64,000 nucleotides of DNA from Rickettsiales bacterium (GCA_035765535.1 DASTXE010000001.1:124001-188000); one strand, 5' to 3'; positions 8,359 to 16,305 are shown, counted from the first letter of the stretch. Numbers and translations: made by a program. The notes: generated by a model not told the origin, from the letters alone.

Positions 8359-8876
8359 GGCATCGGAGTCGTTACGTTCGTAACGGGTTCCCATTGCTTG
8401 GACTTCTTGCGTGCCTCTTCAATTTCCGGCTCCGTCATAGACCAGGCAACATCATTGCGCAATGAATAGGCGCGGTAGTCGCCGTTCTTCGCAGCAAGAT
8501 CGAACCACATGTAGGACAATACTTTATTCATCGGGATGCCGCCACCGCCGCGATAGACGAATCCCATGGCAAACTGTGCGTCGGAAAATCCCTGCATGGC
8601 GGATTTATAATACCATTTGGAGGCTTCTTTATCGCTCTGCGGCAATCCGCCATCGCCCTTGAGATAAGCTTCGCCGAGATTGAACTGCGCTTCCGCGTCA
8701 TTCTGTTCAGCCTCGGTGCGCCATTTGGCGATTTCTTCTTTGGTGGGGGGATCGGTCTCTGCATCATCATAGGCGAAGACCGGTGCTGAAACGGCCAACA
8801 ATAAAGCAAGAAAAAGCCACTGCACCCGCAAAAGAGGCGTCCTCAGAAGGCTTGCAATCTTACCATTGTCATACAT
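8352..8876 (-). CDS. Secreted Sel1-repeat protein (copy 2)
   Basis: A 174-residue exported protein. The N-terminus has a basic region and a hydrophobic core (LFLALLLAVSAPVFA), with cleavage likely after VFA. Sel1/TPR-like helical repeats follow: AEAQFNLGEAYLKGDG, then KWYYKSAMQGFSDAQFAMGF and VLSYMWFDLAAKNGD. Sel1 proteins are protein-binding solenoids. The ATG at 8876 is preceded by GGAG inside the last codons of the upstream paralogue. The open frame continues further upstream, but that region is the end of the neighbour. It is about half identical to the next gene, so the two arose by tandem duplication. Confidence 0.85.
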   Translation of the reverse strand: MYDNGKIASLLRTPLLRVQWLFLALLLAVSAPVFAYDDAETDPPTKEEIAKWRTEAEQNDAEAQFNLGEAYLKGDGGLPQSDKEASKWYYKSAMQGFSDAQFAMGFVYRGGGGIPMNKVLSYMWFDLAAKNGDYRAYSLRNDVAWSMTEPEIEEARKKSKQWEPVTNVTTPMPY

Positions 8877-8880
8877 AGCT

Positions 8881-9369
8881 TTACTCCGAACCCAGATAAT
8901 GTTTGCGTTCAGGCTTCCATTCATCCGATTTCTGTTGCGCCTCGTTGACCTCCGTTTGTGTCATCGCCGATGCGACATTATCGCGCAATGAGGCTGCGCG
9001 TTCATCGCCATTCTTAGCCGCAAGATCAAACCACATATACGACAAAACCTTGTCAATGGGAATACCATTGCCACCGCGATAGACGAATCCCATCGCAAAC
9101 TGGGCAGGCGTATAACCCTGCATGGCCGATTTGTAATACCATTCAGCAGCTTCTTTTTCGTCCTGGTGAACGCCTTCGCCTTCAAGGTAAGCTTCCGCAA
9201 TTTGGTACTGTGCTTCTGCATCTCCCTGTTTGGCCTCTTCCAGCGTACGCGCAAGTTGCCCTTTGGTGGGAAGGTTATCCTCATTGGCATAAGCTGCTGT
9301 ACCGACAGCAGAGGAAATAACTGCCAGAGCGCACGCAAGCGCTATATTTCTGTATGACCGAAAGCGCAT
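8881..9369 (-). CDS. Secreted Sel1-repeat protein (copy 1)
   Basis: A 162-residue exported Sel1-repeat protein, first of a tandem pair. The signal peptide is IALACALAVISSAVGTAAYA, with cleavage expected at AYA-NED. The repeats are AEAQYQIAEAYLEGEG, EWYYKSAMQGYTPAQFAMGF and VLSYMWFDLAAKNGD, nearly the same as in the following gene. A strong GGAGGCC site lies five bases before the ATG. Its last codons contain the ribosome binding site of the second copy, so the pair is translated together. The likely place of action is the periplasm; partners are unknown. Confidence 0.87.
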   Translation of the reverse strand: MRFRSYRNIALACALAVISSAVGTAAYANEDNLPTKGQLARTLEEAKQGDAEAQYQIAEAYLEGEGVHQDEKEAAEWYYKSAMQGYTPAQFAMGFVYRGGNGIPIDKVLSYMWFDLAAKNGDERAASLRDNVASAMTQTEVNEAQQKSDEWKPERKHYLGSE

Positions 9370-9380
9370 CAGGCCTCCAA

Positions 9381-10154
9381 TTACGTCTTAAGTTTATACC
9401 CTATACTTATCAGATGCTGAGCAAGACACCACAGCATAAGGTCCGTTATACAGATAACCGCAATTCCAATTGTGATGGAGCCGTCGGCATATCCGGTAAA
9501 AGCATAGCGAAAACCGTCGATCATGTAAAAGAATGGATTGAAGTGGCACACATGGTACCAGAAAGCAGGAAGCTGGCGAATGGAATAGAAGGTGCCGGAG
9601 AGAAAGGAAAGGGGGGTGATCACATAATTGGTGATAGCCGAAAGCTGGTCGAATGACTGGGAGCGTATACCCGTCAGCAGGCCGATAAGAGCAAGCATGA
9701 GGCTCGAAGCAAGCAGGTAAAATAATGCTATGCCCCAGTGGTGCACATGATAGGGCACGAAAATATAGACGGCCGTCGCCACCACGATGCCCACCAGCAT
9801 TCCGCGCGTCAGTCCGCCCATCGTCAGGCCGAGAGTGATTTCCGTGCCGCTTAAAGGGGGCATCAGCAGGTCAATGATCACGCCCTGGATCTTTGACAGC
9901 ATCAGGGATGAGGAGGTATTGGCAAAAGCATTCTGCACGATCGCCATCATGATAAGGCCCGGGGCAATGAAATCAGTATAAGCAATGCCTTCCACCGGAT
10001 GATGCTGGCGCGAGCCAAGCGAAAGGGTGAGCACGGCAAGGAACAGAAGGGTTGTCACGGCGGGGGCAAACAGGGTCTGGTTGAATACTTTGAGAAACCT
10101 GTGCACCTCACGCCTGTAGAGCGTCCATAATCCAAGCCAGTTAATATTACCCAT
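9381..10154 (-). CDS. ABC-2 type transporter permease (YadH-like)
   Basis: A 257-residue inner-membrane permease of the ABC-2 family with about six transmembrane helices. It starts WTLYRREVHRFLKVFNQTLF, typical of permeases that export polysaccharides, lipids or drugs. Later helices include TNYVITPLSFLSGTFYSI, with the conserved family proline and glycine residues, and the loop NPFFYMIDGFRYAFTG. The ATP-binding subunit, usually next door, is not present: the upstream gene is tadA, ending one base before this start, and downstream are the Sel1 proteins. The ATPase must be encoded elsewhere or the gene has been separated from it. The substrate is unknown. Confidence 0.87.
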   Translation of the reverse strand: MGNINWLGLWTLYRREVHRFLKVFNQTLFAPAVTTLLFLAVLTLSLGSRQHHPVEGIAYTDFIAPGLIMMAIVQNAFANTSSSLMLSKIQGVIIDLLMPPLSGTEITLGLTMGGLTRGMLVGIVVATAVYIFVPYHVHHWGIALFYLLASSLMLALIGLLTGIRSQSFDQLSAITNYVITPLSFLSGTFYSIRQLPAFWYHVCHFNPFFYMIDGFRYAFTGYADGSITIGIAVICITDLMLWCLAQHLISIGYKLKT

Positions 10155-10155
10155 A

Positions 10156-10614
10156 CTATCTCTTTGCCGCGAAAAACGTTTTCAGTAACTGAGCGCAAGC
10201 CGTCTCCTCCATACCGCCTATAACTTCCGGCGCATGATGGCAAGAGGCTTGATGGAAAATTCGCGCACCATTTTCCACACCGCCACCTTTGGGATCATAT
10301 GCGCCGAAATACAGCCGCCGGATACGGGCAAACGAAATGGCCTGCGCGCACATGGGGCAGGGCTCCAGTGTCACATACAGGTCGCAGGAAGGCAGGCGGG
10401 GAGTGCCCAATAAGCGGCATGCCTCACGCAAAACCAGCATTTCCGCATGGGCGGTCGGGTCCTGTTGGCATTCCGTCAGGTTATGCGCCTGGGCAAGAAC
10501 CTGGCCGCTTATACTGTCAACAACCACCGCCCCGACCGGCACTTCACCAGCCTGCGCAGCAAGCTGAGCCTGCGCAAATGCCAGTTCTATAGGTCTTTTT
10601 AACGATATTGTCAT
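10156..10614 (-). CDS. tadA: tRNA-specific adenosine deaminase
   Basis: TadA converts adenosine 34 of tRNA-Arg(ACG) to inosine, allowing it to read several arginine codons. The zinc site and catalytic residues of the cytidine-deaminase fold are present: TAHAEM (His56, Glu58) and LEPCPMCAQA (Cys86, Cys89). GEVPVGAVVV is the usual first strand. At 152 residues it has normal bacterial length. The ABC-2 permease begins one base after its stop. Its start codon lies inside the Pho-box-like motif that faces the divergent orphan gene, so the two promoters share very little space. Confidence 0.93.
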   Translation of the reverse strand: MTISLKRPIELAFAQAQLAAQAGEVPVGAVVVDSISGQVLAQAHNLTECQQDPTAHAEMLVLREACRLLGTPRLPSCDLYVTLEPCPMCAQAISFARIRRLYFGAYDPKGGGVENGARIFHQASCHHAPEVIGGMEETACAQLLKTFFAAKR

Positions 10615-10625
10615 GAAATCTTCAT
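10608..10625 (+). promoter_or_regulatory. PhoB-box-like direct repeat
   Basis: TTGTCAT (10608-10614), GAAA, TCTTCAT (10619-10625). The 21 bases from 10606 agree at 19 positions with the motif in front of the orphan gene at 48391. The spacing of the two seven-base repeats (four bases between) fits a Pho box, although the second repeat matches only its TCAT half. TAATAT at 10640-10645 is a possible -10 element, 14 bases downstream. The motif overlaps the tadA start codon on the other strand. Confidence 0.45.
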
Positions 10626-10692
10626 ATTTTTCTATGTTCTAATATGGTTTCGCCTGAGTTACAATGAAGAACAGTTTAACAGGCTCAGTTTT

Positions 10693-11367
10693 ATGGCTGA
10701 AACAACAACCAATAAGCAGCACGACAAACAGCAGGATAAGCAGATAGAGAACGAACTTGGCATCAGCAAGAACGTCTATGCTGCGGGGAATGCTGTCAAA
10801 CAGGGTTTTATTGCAACGGCGGGGCTTTTTGTTGCGATATTTGCATTACTGCAATATGGCGACAAGATTCCGCTCCTGGGCAAGGCTGTAAAGCCTCTGA
10901 CGAAGGCCATCAAAGCATTGCATGACAGTCACTACGGTCTGGCGCCATTATATAAGAAGATAACCGGCAATGAATTAAAGTCCGACGAAGGCATAGGCGC
11001 GGTTATAGCAGTGTCCTTTGTGGCATCGGGGCTATTAAGCCACTTTTTTCAGATTGCCGGTGTAAAAAGCGGTCGTGGCAGAGCCTCTGCTGCTATTGAG
11101 AAATACCACTCCACTTTAGCGGAAAACCAGCAGTTAAAACAGGAACTGGCGCAGTATCAATCAGGACAGTCTGGAGCTTCACAATCTGCACCTGCCCAAT
11201 CTGCATCCGCGACTGAGCAGGGGCAGTCTCATCCTCAGGAAACTACAGAGGCGGCTAATAGCAATAGTGGCTTCCGCGATAAGGTCCCCCAGCAGAACGC
11301 TGGCGGATTCAGCCAGGGAGTTGAGCAGGCCAAGCAGCAGGAACCTGCGCTCGCCGGGCGTCACTAA
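10693..11367 (+). CDS. Orphan membrane protein, unknown function
   Basis: A 224-residue protein that I do not recognise. The N-terminus is hydrophilic and Gln/Lys/Asp-rich (KQHDKQQDKQIENELG). Two hydrophobic segments follow, GFIATAGLFVAIFALLQYG near residues 38-56 and GAVIAVSFVASGLLSHFF near residues 102-119, so it probably spans the inner membrane twice. A short coiled-coil-like stretch (STLAENQQLKQELAQYQ) leads into a Gln/Ser/Ala-rich disordered tail. There is no signal peptide or known motif. A Pho-box-like repeat lies upstream, and the gene stands alone between tadA and the PhnP-like gene, converging on the latter with a 4-base overlap. Confidence 0.7.
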   Translation: MAETTTNKQHDKQQDKQIENELGISKNVYAAGNAVKQGFIATAGLFVAIFALLQYGDKIPLLGKAVKPLTKAIKALHDSHYGLAPLYKKITGNELKSDEGIGAVIAVSFVASGLLSHFFQIAGVKSGRGRASAAIEKYHSTLAENQQLKQELAQYQSGQSGASQSAPAQSASATEQGQSHPQETTEAANSNSGFRDKVPQQNAGGFSQGVEQAKQQEPALAGRH

Positions 11368-12137
11368 GCGGTGATGACTAATCCGTCAAAAGCCGGAAAT
11401 ACATTTTCAGGCAATTCCTTTAATAATGTATCGTAATCCAGCCCATGGCTCATATGGGTAAGATAAGCGGCCTTGGGTTTGATGCGCTCGATCCAGCCAA
11501 GCGTCAGAGCCAGATGGGCATGCGTCGGTGCAGCTTCATAGCGCAGGCAATCCACAATCCAGTAATCGACGCCTTCCAGTATCTGGAGCGACTCTTCCGG
11601 CAATTCATTCACATCCGTGGAATAGGCCATATTGCCAAAACGTAAACCCAGACTGCGGTTAGGGCCGTGCTGCTGCCAGAAAGGTTTTACTTCGACACTG
11701 CCGATGGTGAAGGGCTGCGGCGGCTCAACAATGGTGGGAACCAGGCACGGCCTGAACCAGCCGAGTGTGGTGGGTTTAGGCGGTAGGAAACAATAGGCAA
11801 ACTTGTCCTGCAGCTGTTTTAGTGTGATATGCTCCGAATATATGGGAACCGGTGCGTTATTTTGATAATTGAAAGAGCGAGTGTCATCGATACCGCTGAT
11901 ATGGTCGGCATGAGCATGCGTATAGATGATGGCATCCACCGTTTTGATACCTTCACGCAGACATTGCATGCGCATGTCGGGCGGCGTATCTACGAGAATG
12001 CGCGTGTCACCGGATTCAACCAGTATGGAGACGCGCGTGCGTTTATTCTTCGGATTCTCCGACGTGCAGACAGGGCAGTCGCATCCTATAGCCGGAACGC
12101 CCGAAGACGCCCCGCATCCAAGTACGGTTATTTTCAT
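11364..12137 (-). CDS. PhnP-like metallo-beta-lactamase-fold hydrolase
   Basis: A 257-residue metal-dependent hydrolase. The metal-binding motif THAHADH (His74, His76, Asp78, His79) is clear, and further ligands are likely in STDVNE and THMSHG. The N-terminal LGCGASSGVPAIGCDCPVC, with cysteines that may bind a structural zinc, is typical of PhnP/RNase Z-like enzymes that act on cyclic phosphodiesters. The true substrate is not known for the alphaproteobacterial members. It follows tatD with an ATGA overlap, the conserved order after metG in many alphaproteobacteria. Confidence 0.85.
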   Translation of the reverse strand: MKITVLGCGASSGVPAIGCDCPVCTSENPKNKRTRVSILVESGDTRILVDTPPDMRMQCLREGIKTVDAIIYTHAHADHISGIDDTRSFNYQNNAPVPIYSEHITLKQLQDKFAYCFLPPKPTTLGWFRPCLVPTIVEPPQPFTIGSVEVKPFWQQHGPNRSLGLRFGNMAYSTDVNELPEESLQILEGVDYWIVDCLRYEAAPTHAHLALTLGWIERIKPKAAYLTHMSHGLDYDTLLKELPENVFPAFDGLVITA

Positions 12138-12916
12138 AATGGTGTCGCCTTATTGAATAAGCGGAAGAAATTGTCTGTTGTGATACGAGCGCATTCCTCT
12201 TCCGTGATACCTTTGATTTCCGCAAGTTTACGGTTGGTATGCATAACGAAGGAAGGTTCGTTGCGCTTGCCGCGATGCGGTAGCGGCGCAAGAAAAGGTG
12301 CATCCGTCTCGATCAGCAATCTTTCCATCGGCAGGCTCGCGACCGTCTGCCGTATATCTTCCGCGTTCTTGAAAGAGATAATGCCTGAAAGCGAAATAGA
12401 GAGCCCCAGTGCAATGGAACGCTCTGCCAGCCTGCGTGAAGAAGTGAAGCAATGAATCAGCCCTTTAAAAGGCCCCTTTGCCATCTCTTCTTCCAATATA
12501 TCCATCGTATCGTCATCCGCATCGCGCGTATGCACGATCAGCGGAAGGCCGGATTTCCGCGCGGCTTCAATATGCACGCGGAAGCTTTCCTGCTGCACGG
12601 TGCGATCGCTATATTCATAATGATAATCCAGCCCGGTTTCACCAATGCCAATAACCTTGGGATGGAAAGTTTTACTGAGCAGATATTCCAGCTCGGCCGT
12701 TTGTTTCTGGCCGGATTCGTTCGGATGCACTCCGACAGAGCAGTAAATACCCTCATGCTTTTCAGCGATGGCCAGCACCTCATCAAACTCTTCCACTTCC
12801 GTGCAGATCGTCTGCATGACCTTTACGCCGTTTTCGCGCGCGCGCTCTATAACCGACTCAATATCCTCACGAAAATCTGGAAAATTCAAATGACAATGGG
12901 AATCAACAAGATACAT
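12134..12916 (-). CDS. tatD: TatD-family metal-dependent deoxyribonuclease
   Basis: A TIM-barrel metallohydrolase of the TatD family (260 residues), with nuclease activity on DNA and a proposed role in DNA repair. The metal ligands are in VDSHCHLNF at the N-terminus (His7, His9), GIGETGLDYH, LIVHTRDA and LIETDAPFL. I start at the ATG at 12916 because MYLVDSHCHL is where family members begin; the open frame extends 15 codons upstream. It overlaps the PhnP-like gene by four bases. In related genomes metG is directly upstream, but here two genes of the opposite strand separate them. Confidence 0.93.
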   Translation of the reverse strand: MYLVDSHCHLNFPDFREDIESVIERARENGVKVMQTICTEVEEFDEVLAIAEKHEGIYCSVGVHPNESGQKQTAELEYLLSKTFHPKVIGIGETGLDYHYEYSDRTVQQESFRVHIEAARKSGLPLIVHTRDADDDTMDILEEEMAKGPFKGLIHCFTSSRRLAERSIALGLSISLSGIISFKNAEDIRQTVASLPMERLLIETDAPFLAPLPHRGKRNEPSFVMHTNRKLAEIKGITEEECARITTDNFFRLFNKATPL

Positions 12917-13031
12917 GTTATTCAGGATGTTATGGAAAGTTAACCGTTTTTTTACCGACAAACCGTATCATATTAAACTGGAAAATAGAATCCGCAATAA
13001 CTCCCGAAGCCTAAAAGATAAGGAGTGGATA

Positions 13032-13910
13032 ATGAGTGATGACGCTAAAAAAGCTTGGTCTGCAGATGAGGAAATAAGGGCCGCGCTTGATTATTTCGCT
13101 CCCCATATACGGGATCTGCATGAAAGGGAGAACGCGCTGCTCATTTATGAGTATGTACGCAGAGCAGAACCGGGAGATATAGATCGAGCTACAGCAACTA
13201 GACTATGCCATGACATTCTGGAATTGCCAGATCGGGCGGAAACCCTGGAAAGATGGCAACGTGTCTTTGATCCCCTACAGGCCATAGAAAATCCGGCAGA
13301 GAGAGAAGTCGCGATCCATTTAAGAGAATTAAGGGGAACGGCACCAAGGGATTTTGAGGAGCAAAGCGCATCGATACTCAATATGGCGGCTGAGCAAAGA
13401 CAAGAAGCGCTGAAAAATGAAAAGGAAACCAAAAAATCTGCTACTTTTGCAGATTTCTCTGATGGCGATGAACGTCTATCTGCACAGTTGCTATTAATAC
13501 AGGTAACCAGAGGAGCACCGCCCAATGCCGGGCATGTGCGGATGGTGCGGCAGACGCCGCATGAGACAAGAATAGAAATGCTGAATCGAGCATATGGTCA
13601 TAATCATCAAGATGATCCCTTGTATAGCATACGGGATGAGAGCGAGCGTGCTGAGGCAATCAGGCTTCGGGATGCCATGGGAACAGACTGGCGGACGTTT
13701 AGAGCCAATAGCCAGACTATATTGGCAATGGCTCCGGAACAGAGACAGACACTCCTTGCCAATATGTCATTTACTGCTCATGTTGACAGCGCATTAGCCC
13801 TAGGTCAATCAGGCCGGGATGGTAACGGCATGCCAGCACAAGTAGGCCCTCATGCAGCAAGAATTGCACAGGAGCAGCGTGGAGGAGCAGGGCGTCAACC
13901 ACCACCATAA
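13032..13910 (+). CDS. Orphan protein with two tandem ~100-residue repeats
   Basis: A 292-residue soluble protein that I cannot assign. The ATG at 13032 has a strong AAGGAG; the frame is open 39 codons further upstream, but that part overlaps the tatD start. The sequence is an internal duplication. One repeat holds DPLQAIENPAEREVAIHLRE and LNMAAEQRQEALKN. The other holds DPLYSIRDESERAEAIRLRD and LAMAPEQRQTLLAN. Each is preceded by a related helical segment (LLIYEYVRRAEPGD and LLLIQVTRGAPPN). Both repeats look all-helical and charged. There is no signal peptide or membrane segment. It lies between tatD and metG on the opposite strand, followed by a GNAT gene. Confidence 0.75.
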   Translation: MSDDAKKAWSADEEIRAALDYFAPHIRDLHERENALLIYEYVRRAEPGDIDRATATRLCHDILELPDRAETLERWQRVFDPLQAIENPAEREVAIHLRELRGTAPRDFEEQSASILNMAAEQRQEALKNEKETKKSATFADFSDGDERLSAQLLLIQVTRGAPPNAGHVRMVRQTPHETRIEMLNRAYGHNHQDDPLYSIRDESERAEAIRLRDAMGTDWRTFRANSQTILAMAPEQRQTLLANMSFTAHVDSALALGQSGRDGNGMPAQVGPHAARIAQEQRGGAGRQPPP

Positions 13911-13958
13911 ATCTAAAACCCCTTGCCATTATCATAAAGTCCCGCTTCCATATGCCAC

Positions 13959-14396
13959 ATGAAAACTCAGGCATCATCTGTTGAAATTACTACTTTCACA
14001 ATGCAGGACATAGAAGGCGTAGTCGCCTTATGGAAAACTGCATTCCCGGCTTCTGACGGTATAAAAGAGCCGCGCAGTATTGCCCTGCAGAAGTTTAACT
14101 TCCAGCCGGAATTATTTTTCATCGCGAAGAAAGACGGCATAGTGATAGGCGTCGTGCTCGCCGGATACGATGGATATCGCGGCTATATCTATCGTCTCGC
14201 TGTATCACCGGAATACCGCCGGAAATCCATTGCAACGCAATTGATCGAAAGAGCACTGTCTGAGCTGAAAGCTTTAGGTTGCCCGCGTGTCAAACTGCAG
14301 CTCGAACGGTATGACTCTATGCTGGTCGAGCTTTATCAGCGCCATGGTTTTGCCGTCGAGCCGTTTATCGGGATGGGGAAGACGTTTGAGTCTTAG
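13959..14396 (+). CDS. GNAT-family N-acetyltransferase
   Basis: A 145-residue single-domain acetyltransferase that would transfer an acetyl group from acetyl-CoA to an amine. The acetyl-CoA pyrophosphate loop is RRKSIATQLIERA, within RLAVSPEYRRKSIATQL. This matches the R-x-x-x-I/G-A pattern, although the usual glycines are partly replaced by Lys and Ser. The C-terminal part (ELYQRHGFAVEPFIGMGK) is typical of the YpeA-like branch. The substrate cannot be told. It follows the duplicated orphan by 48 bases on the same strand and converges with metG, overlapping its stop by four bases. Confidence 0.85.
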   Translation: MKTQASSVEITTFTMQDIEGVVALWKTAFPASDGIKEPRSIALQKFNFQPELFFIAKKDGIVIGVVLAGYDGYRGYIYRLAVSPEYRRKSIATQLIERALSELKALGCPRVKLQLERYDSMLVELYQRHGFAVEPFIGMGKTFES

Positions 14397-15943
14397 GCCG
14401 CCGCTGCTTCAAGTCTGGGGAATAATGGCTGCGGAGTTTCGATCTTCGTGCCGGGCTTCAGCATATAAGACGGCGTCAGTTCTTCAAATGCAATCCCTGC
14501 TTTCACCTTGTCTTCTGGGTAGCCCATCATCACAAGAATCTTCGCCGCGCTTTCCGGAATAAATGGCTGCAGCATGATGGCGATGCAGCGAATCGCTTCC
14601 GCAAGATGGTAAAGCGTTGCCTGCATCAGGCGCTCATCTTCCTTCTTCTGCTTCCACGGTGCTTTGGTGTCGATATAACTGTTGGCCTCGCTTGCGATAT
14701 GCATGATATCGGCCAGGATTTCATTGAACTTGCAGTCGTAATAACGGCGTGCAATGTCCTGCGGCGTGCGTGCATCGGTCACATGGATTTTATCCATGAA
14801 TGCCATGTCCAGCTCGTCCTTCGCCACTCCGCTTGCATCGGGAATGACACCACCGCAATTCTTGTGGATCATGCTGAGCGTGCGCTGCACAAGATTGCCG
14901 ACATTATTGGCCAGTTCCGAATTAATGACGGCCGCCATGCGCTCACGCGAGAAATTACCGTCATTGCCGAACGGCACTTCGCGCATGAAGAAATAACGCG
15001 TCTGGTCGACGCCGTAATTTTCCACCAGTTCAGAAGGGGCGACGACATTGCCAAGCGACTTGCTCATCTTTTCACCTTCAATCGTCCACCAGCCATGCGC
15101 AAACACGCGCTTGGGTAAGGGAAGATTGGCAGCCATCAGGAAAGCGGGCCAGTACACGGTATGGAAGCGCAGGATATCCTTGCCCACCATATGCAAATCG
15201 GCAGGCCAGAATTTCTCAAAGCCTTTTTCCGGATAGCCCGTGGCGGTAATATAGCTTGCCAGCGCTTCAATCCAGACATACATGATATGCTTTTCATCGC
15301 CCGGCACGGGAACGCCCCATTTGAAGCTCGTGCGCGAAACGGAAAGATCGTTCAGACCGCCTTTGACAAAGCTGATCACTTCGTTGCGGCGGCTGGGCGG
15401 CATGATGAAATCCGGATTCTCTTCGTAAAATTTCAAAAGCTTATCACCGAAGGCAGAGAGTTTGAAGAAATAGCTCGGTTCTTCAACCCATTCCACTTCC
15501 GCACCGGTTGGCGCCTTGCCGTTTACAAGTTCGGATTCGTCGTAAAAAGCTTCGTCACGCACGGCATACCAGCCTGCATAGCCGCCGAGATAGATATTCC
15601 CGGAATCCTGTATGCGCTTCCAGATATCCTGTGCGCTTTTCAGGTGGCGAGGTTCGGTGGTGCGGATAAAATCGTCATTGCTAATGTTCATGAGTTTGGC
15701 CAGATCGCGGAAATGCACGGAGACCTGGTCGACGAATTCCTGAGGGGGTAACCCTTTGGCAGAAGCGGATTTTTCCACCTTCTGACCGTGTTCGTCCGTA
15801 CCCGTCAGGAACTTCACCTCACGCCCCTCCAGCCGCATGAAACGCGCGAGCACATCGCAAGCTACGGTAGTATAGGCATGGCCGATATGCGGGCGGTCAT
15901 TGACGTAATAAATGGGAGTAGTGAGGTAAAACGTGCTTTTCAT
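14393..15943 (-). CDS. metG: Methionyl-tRNA synthetase
   Basis: A class I aminoacyl-tRNA synthetase that charges tRNA-Met. The HIGH motif is PHIGH near residue 20, and KMSKS lies in EGEKMSKSLG near residue 294. The catalytic domain is followed by the helical anticodon-binding domain, and the protein ends at residue 516 without the C-terminal OB-fold dimerisation domain of longer MetRS. The zinc knuckle region (WYAVRDEAFYDE) lacks cysteines, as in the short MetG2 type common in alphaproteobacteria. tatD and the PhnP-like hydrolase lie downstream on the same strand, but not adjacent. Confidence 0.96.
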   Translation of the reverse strand: MKSTFYLTTPIYYVNDRPHIGHAYTTVACDVLARFMRLEGREVKFLTGTDEHGQKVEKSASAKGLPPQEFVDQVSVHFRDLAKLMNISNDDFIRTTEPRHLKSAQDIWKRIQDSGNIYLGGYAGWYAVRDEAFYDESELVNGKAPTGAEVEWVEEPSYFFKLSAFGDKLLKFYEENPDFIMPPSRRNEVISFVKGGLNDLSVSRTSFKWGVPVPGDEKHIMYVWIEALASYITATGYPEKGFEKFWPADLHMVGKDILRFHTVYWPAFLMAANLPLPKRVFAHGWWTIEGEKMSKSLGNVVAPSELVENYGVDQTRYFFMREVPFGNDGNFSRERMAAVINSELANNVGNLVQRTLSMIHKNCGGVIPDASGVAKDELDMAFMDKIHVTDARTPQDIARRYYDCKFNEILADIMHIASEANSYIDTKAPWKQKKEDERLMQATLYHLAEAIRCIAIMLQPFIPESAAKILVMMGYPEDKVKAGIAFEELTPSYMLKPGTKIETPQPLFPRLEAAAA

Positions 15944-15992
15944 GTTGATTTAGCGGGCCTTTGTATTAAAAATGGCGCTCAAGGTAGCATTT

Positions 15993-16193
15993 ATGCGTGT
16001 ATATATCAACGGGGAAGCACAGGATTTTACAGAGGCTGGCACAGTGGCCGCGCTGGTGGAGCAGTTCGCCCTGAATATCCGCAAAGTGGCGGTGGAAGTG
16101 AACCAGGCGATCATTCCGCGCTCGCTTTATGGGCAGACCGTGCTGCACGAGGGAGATGCCATCGAGATTGTCCAGTTCATTGGTGGGGGTTAA
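15993..16193 (+). CDS. thiS: Sulphur carrier protein for thiamine thiazole synthesis
   Basis: A 66-residue ubiquitin-like protein that carries sulphur as a C-terminal thiocarboxylate for thiazole formation by ThiG. It begins MRVYINGEAQDF and ends VQFIGGG, with the C-terminal Gly-Gly needed for adenylation. I place the start at 15993, behind AAGGTAG, seven codons inside the open frame. thiG follows after a 112-base spacer. The adenylating enzyme ThiF, ThiC, ThiE and glycine oxidase are not in the window, and I see no TPP riboswitch upstream; only 49 bases separate it from divergent metG. Confidence 0.9.
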   Translation: MRVYINGEAQDFTEAGTVAALVEQFALNIRKVAVEVNQAIIPRSLYGQTVLHEGDAIEIVQFIGGG

Positions 16194-16305
16194 TTAATAA
16201 TAGGAACGGGAAGCGAGCCAGTAGGCGAGCCCTCCTTTAGTCGCGAAGCGTTAGGCTCATTGCGAAGGCCAGGAGGCCGAGCAGGAGCAGTAAGAGGAAA
16301 TTGTT
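16194..16305. other. Structured spacer between thiS and thiG
   Basis: This 112-base spacer is unusually GC-rich and repetitive for an intra-operon gap. It contains GCGAGCC twice (about 16211 and 16225), AGGAGGCCGAGCAGGAGC near its end, and TCGCGAAGCG in the middle. Parts could pair with each other, for example GGGCTCGCC-like with GGAGGCCGAGC. It may be a small repeat element that landed between the two genes. The last bases supply the AAGAGGA ribosome binding site of thiG. It codes for nothing recognisable. Confidence 0.4.

Noticed and set aside
15944-15992. TPP riboswitch before thiS
   Set aside because: Only 49 bases separate metG and thiS, and no CTGAGA-type THI box is seen.
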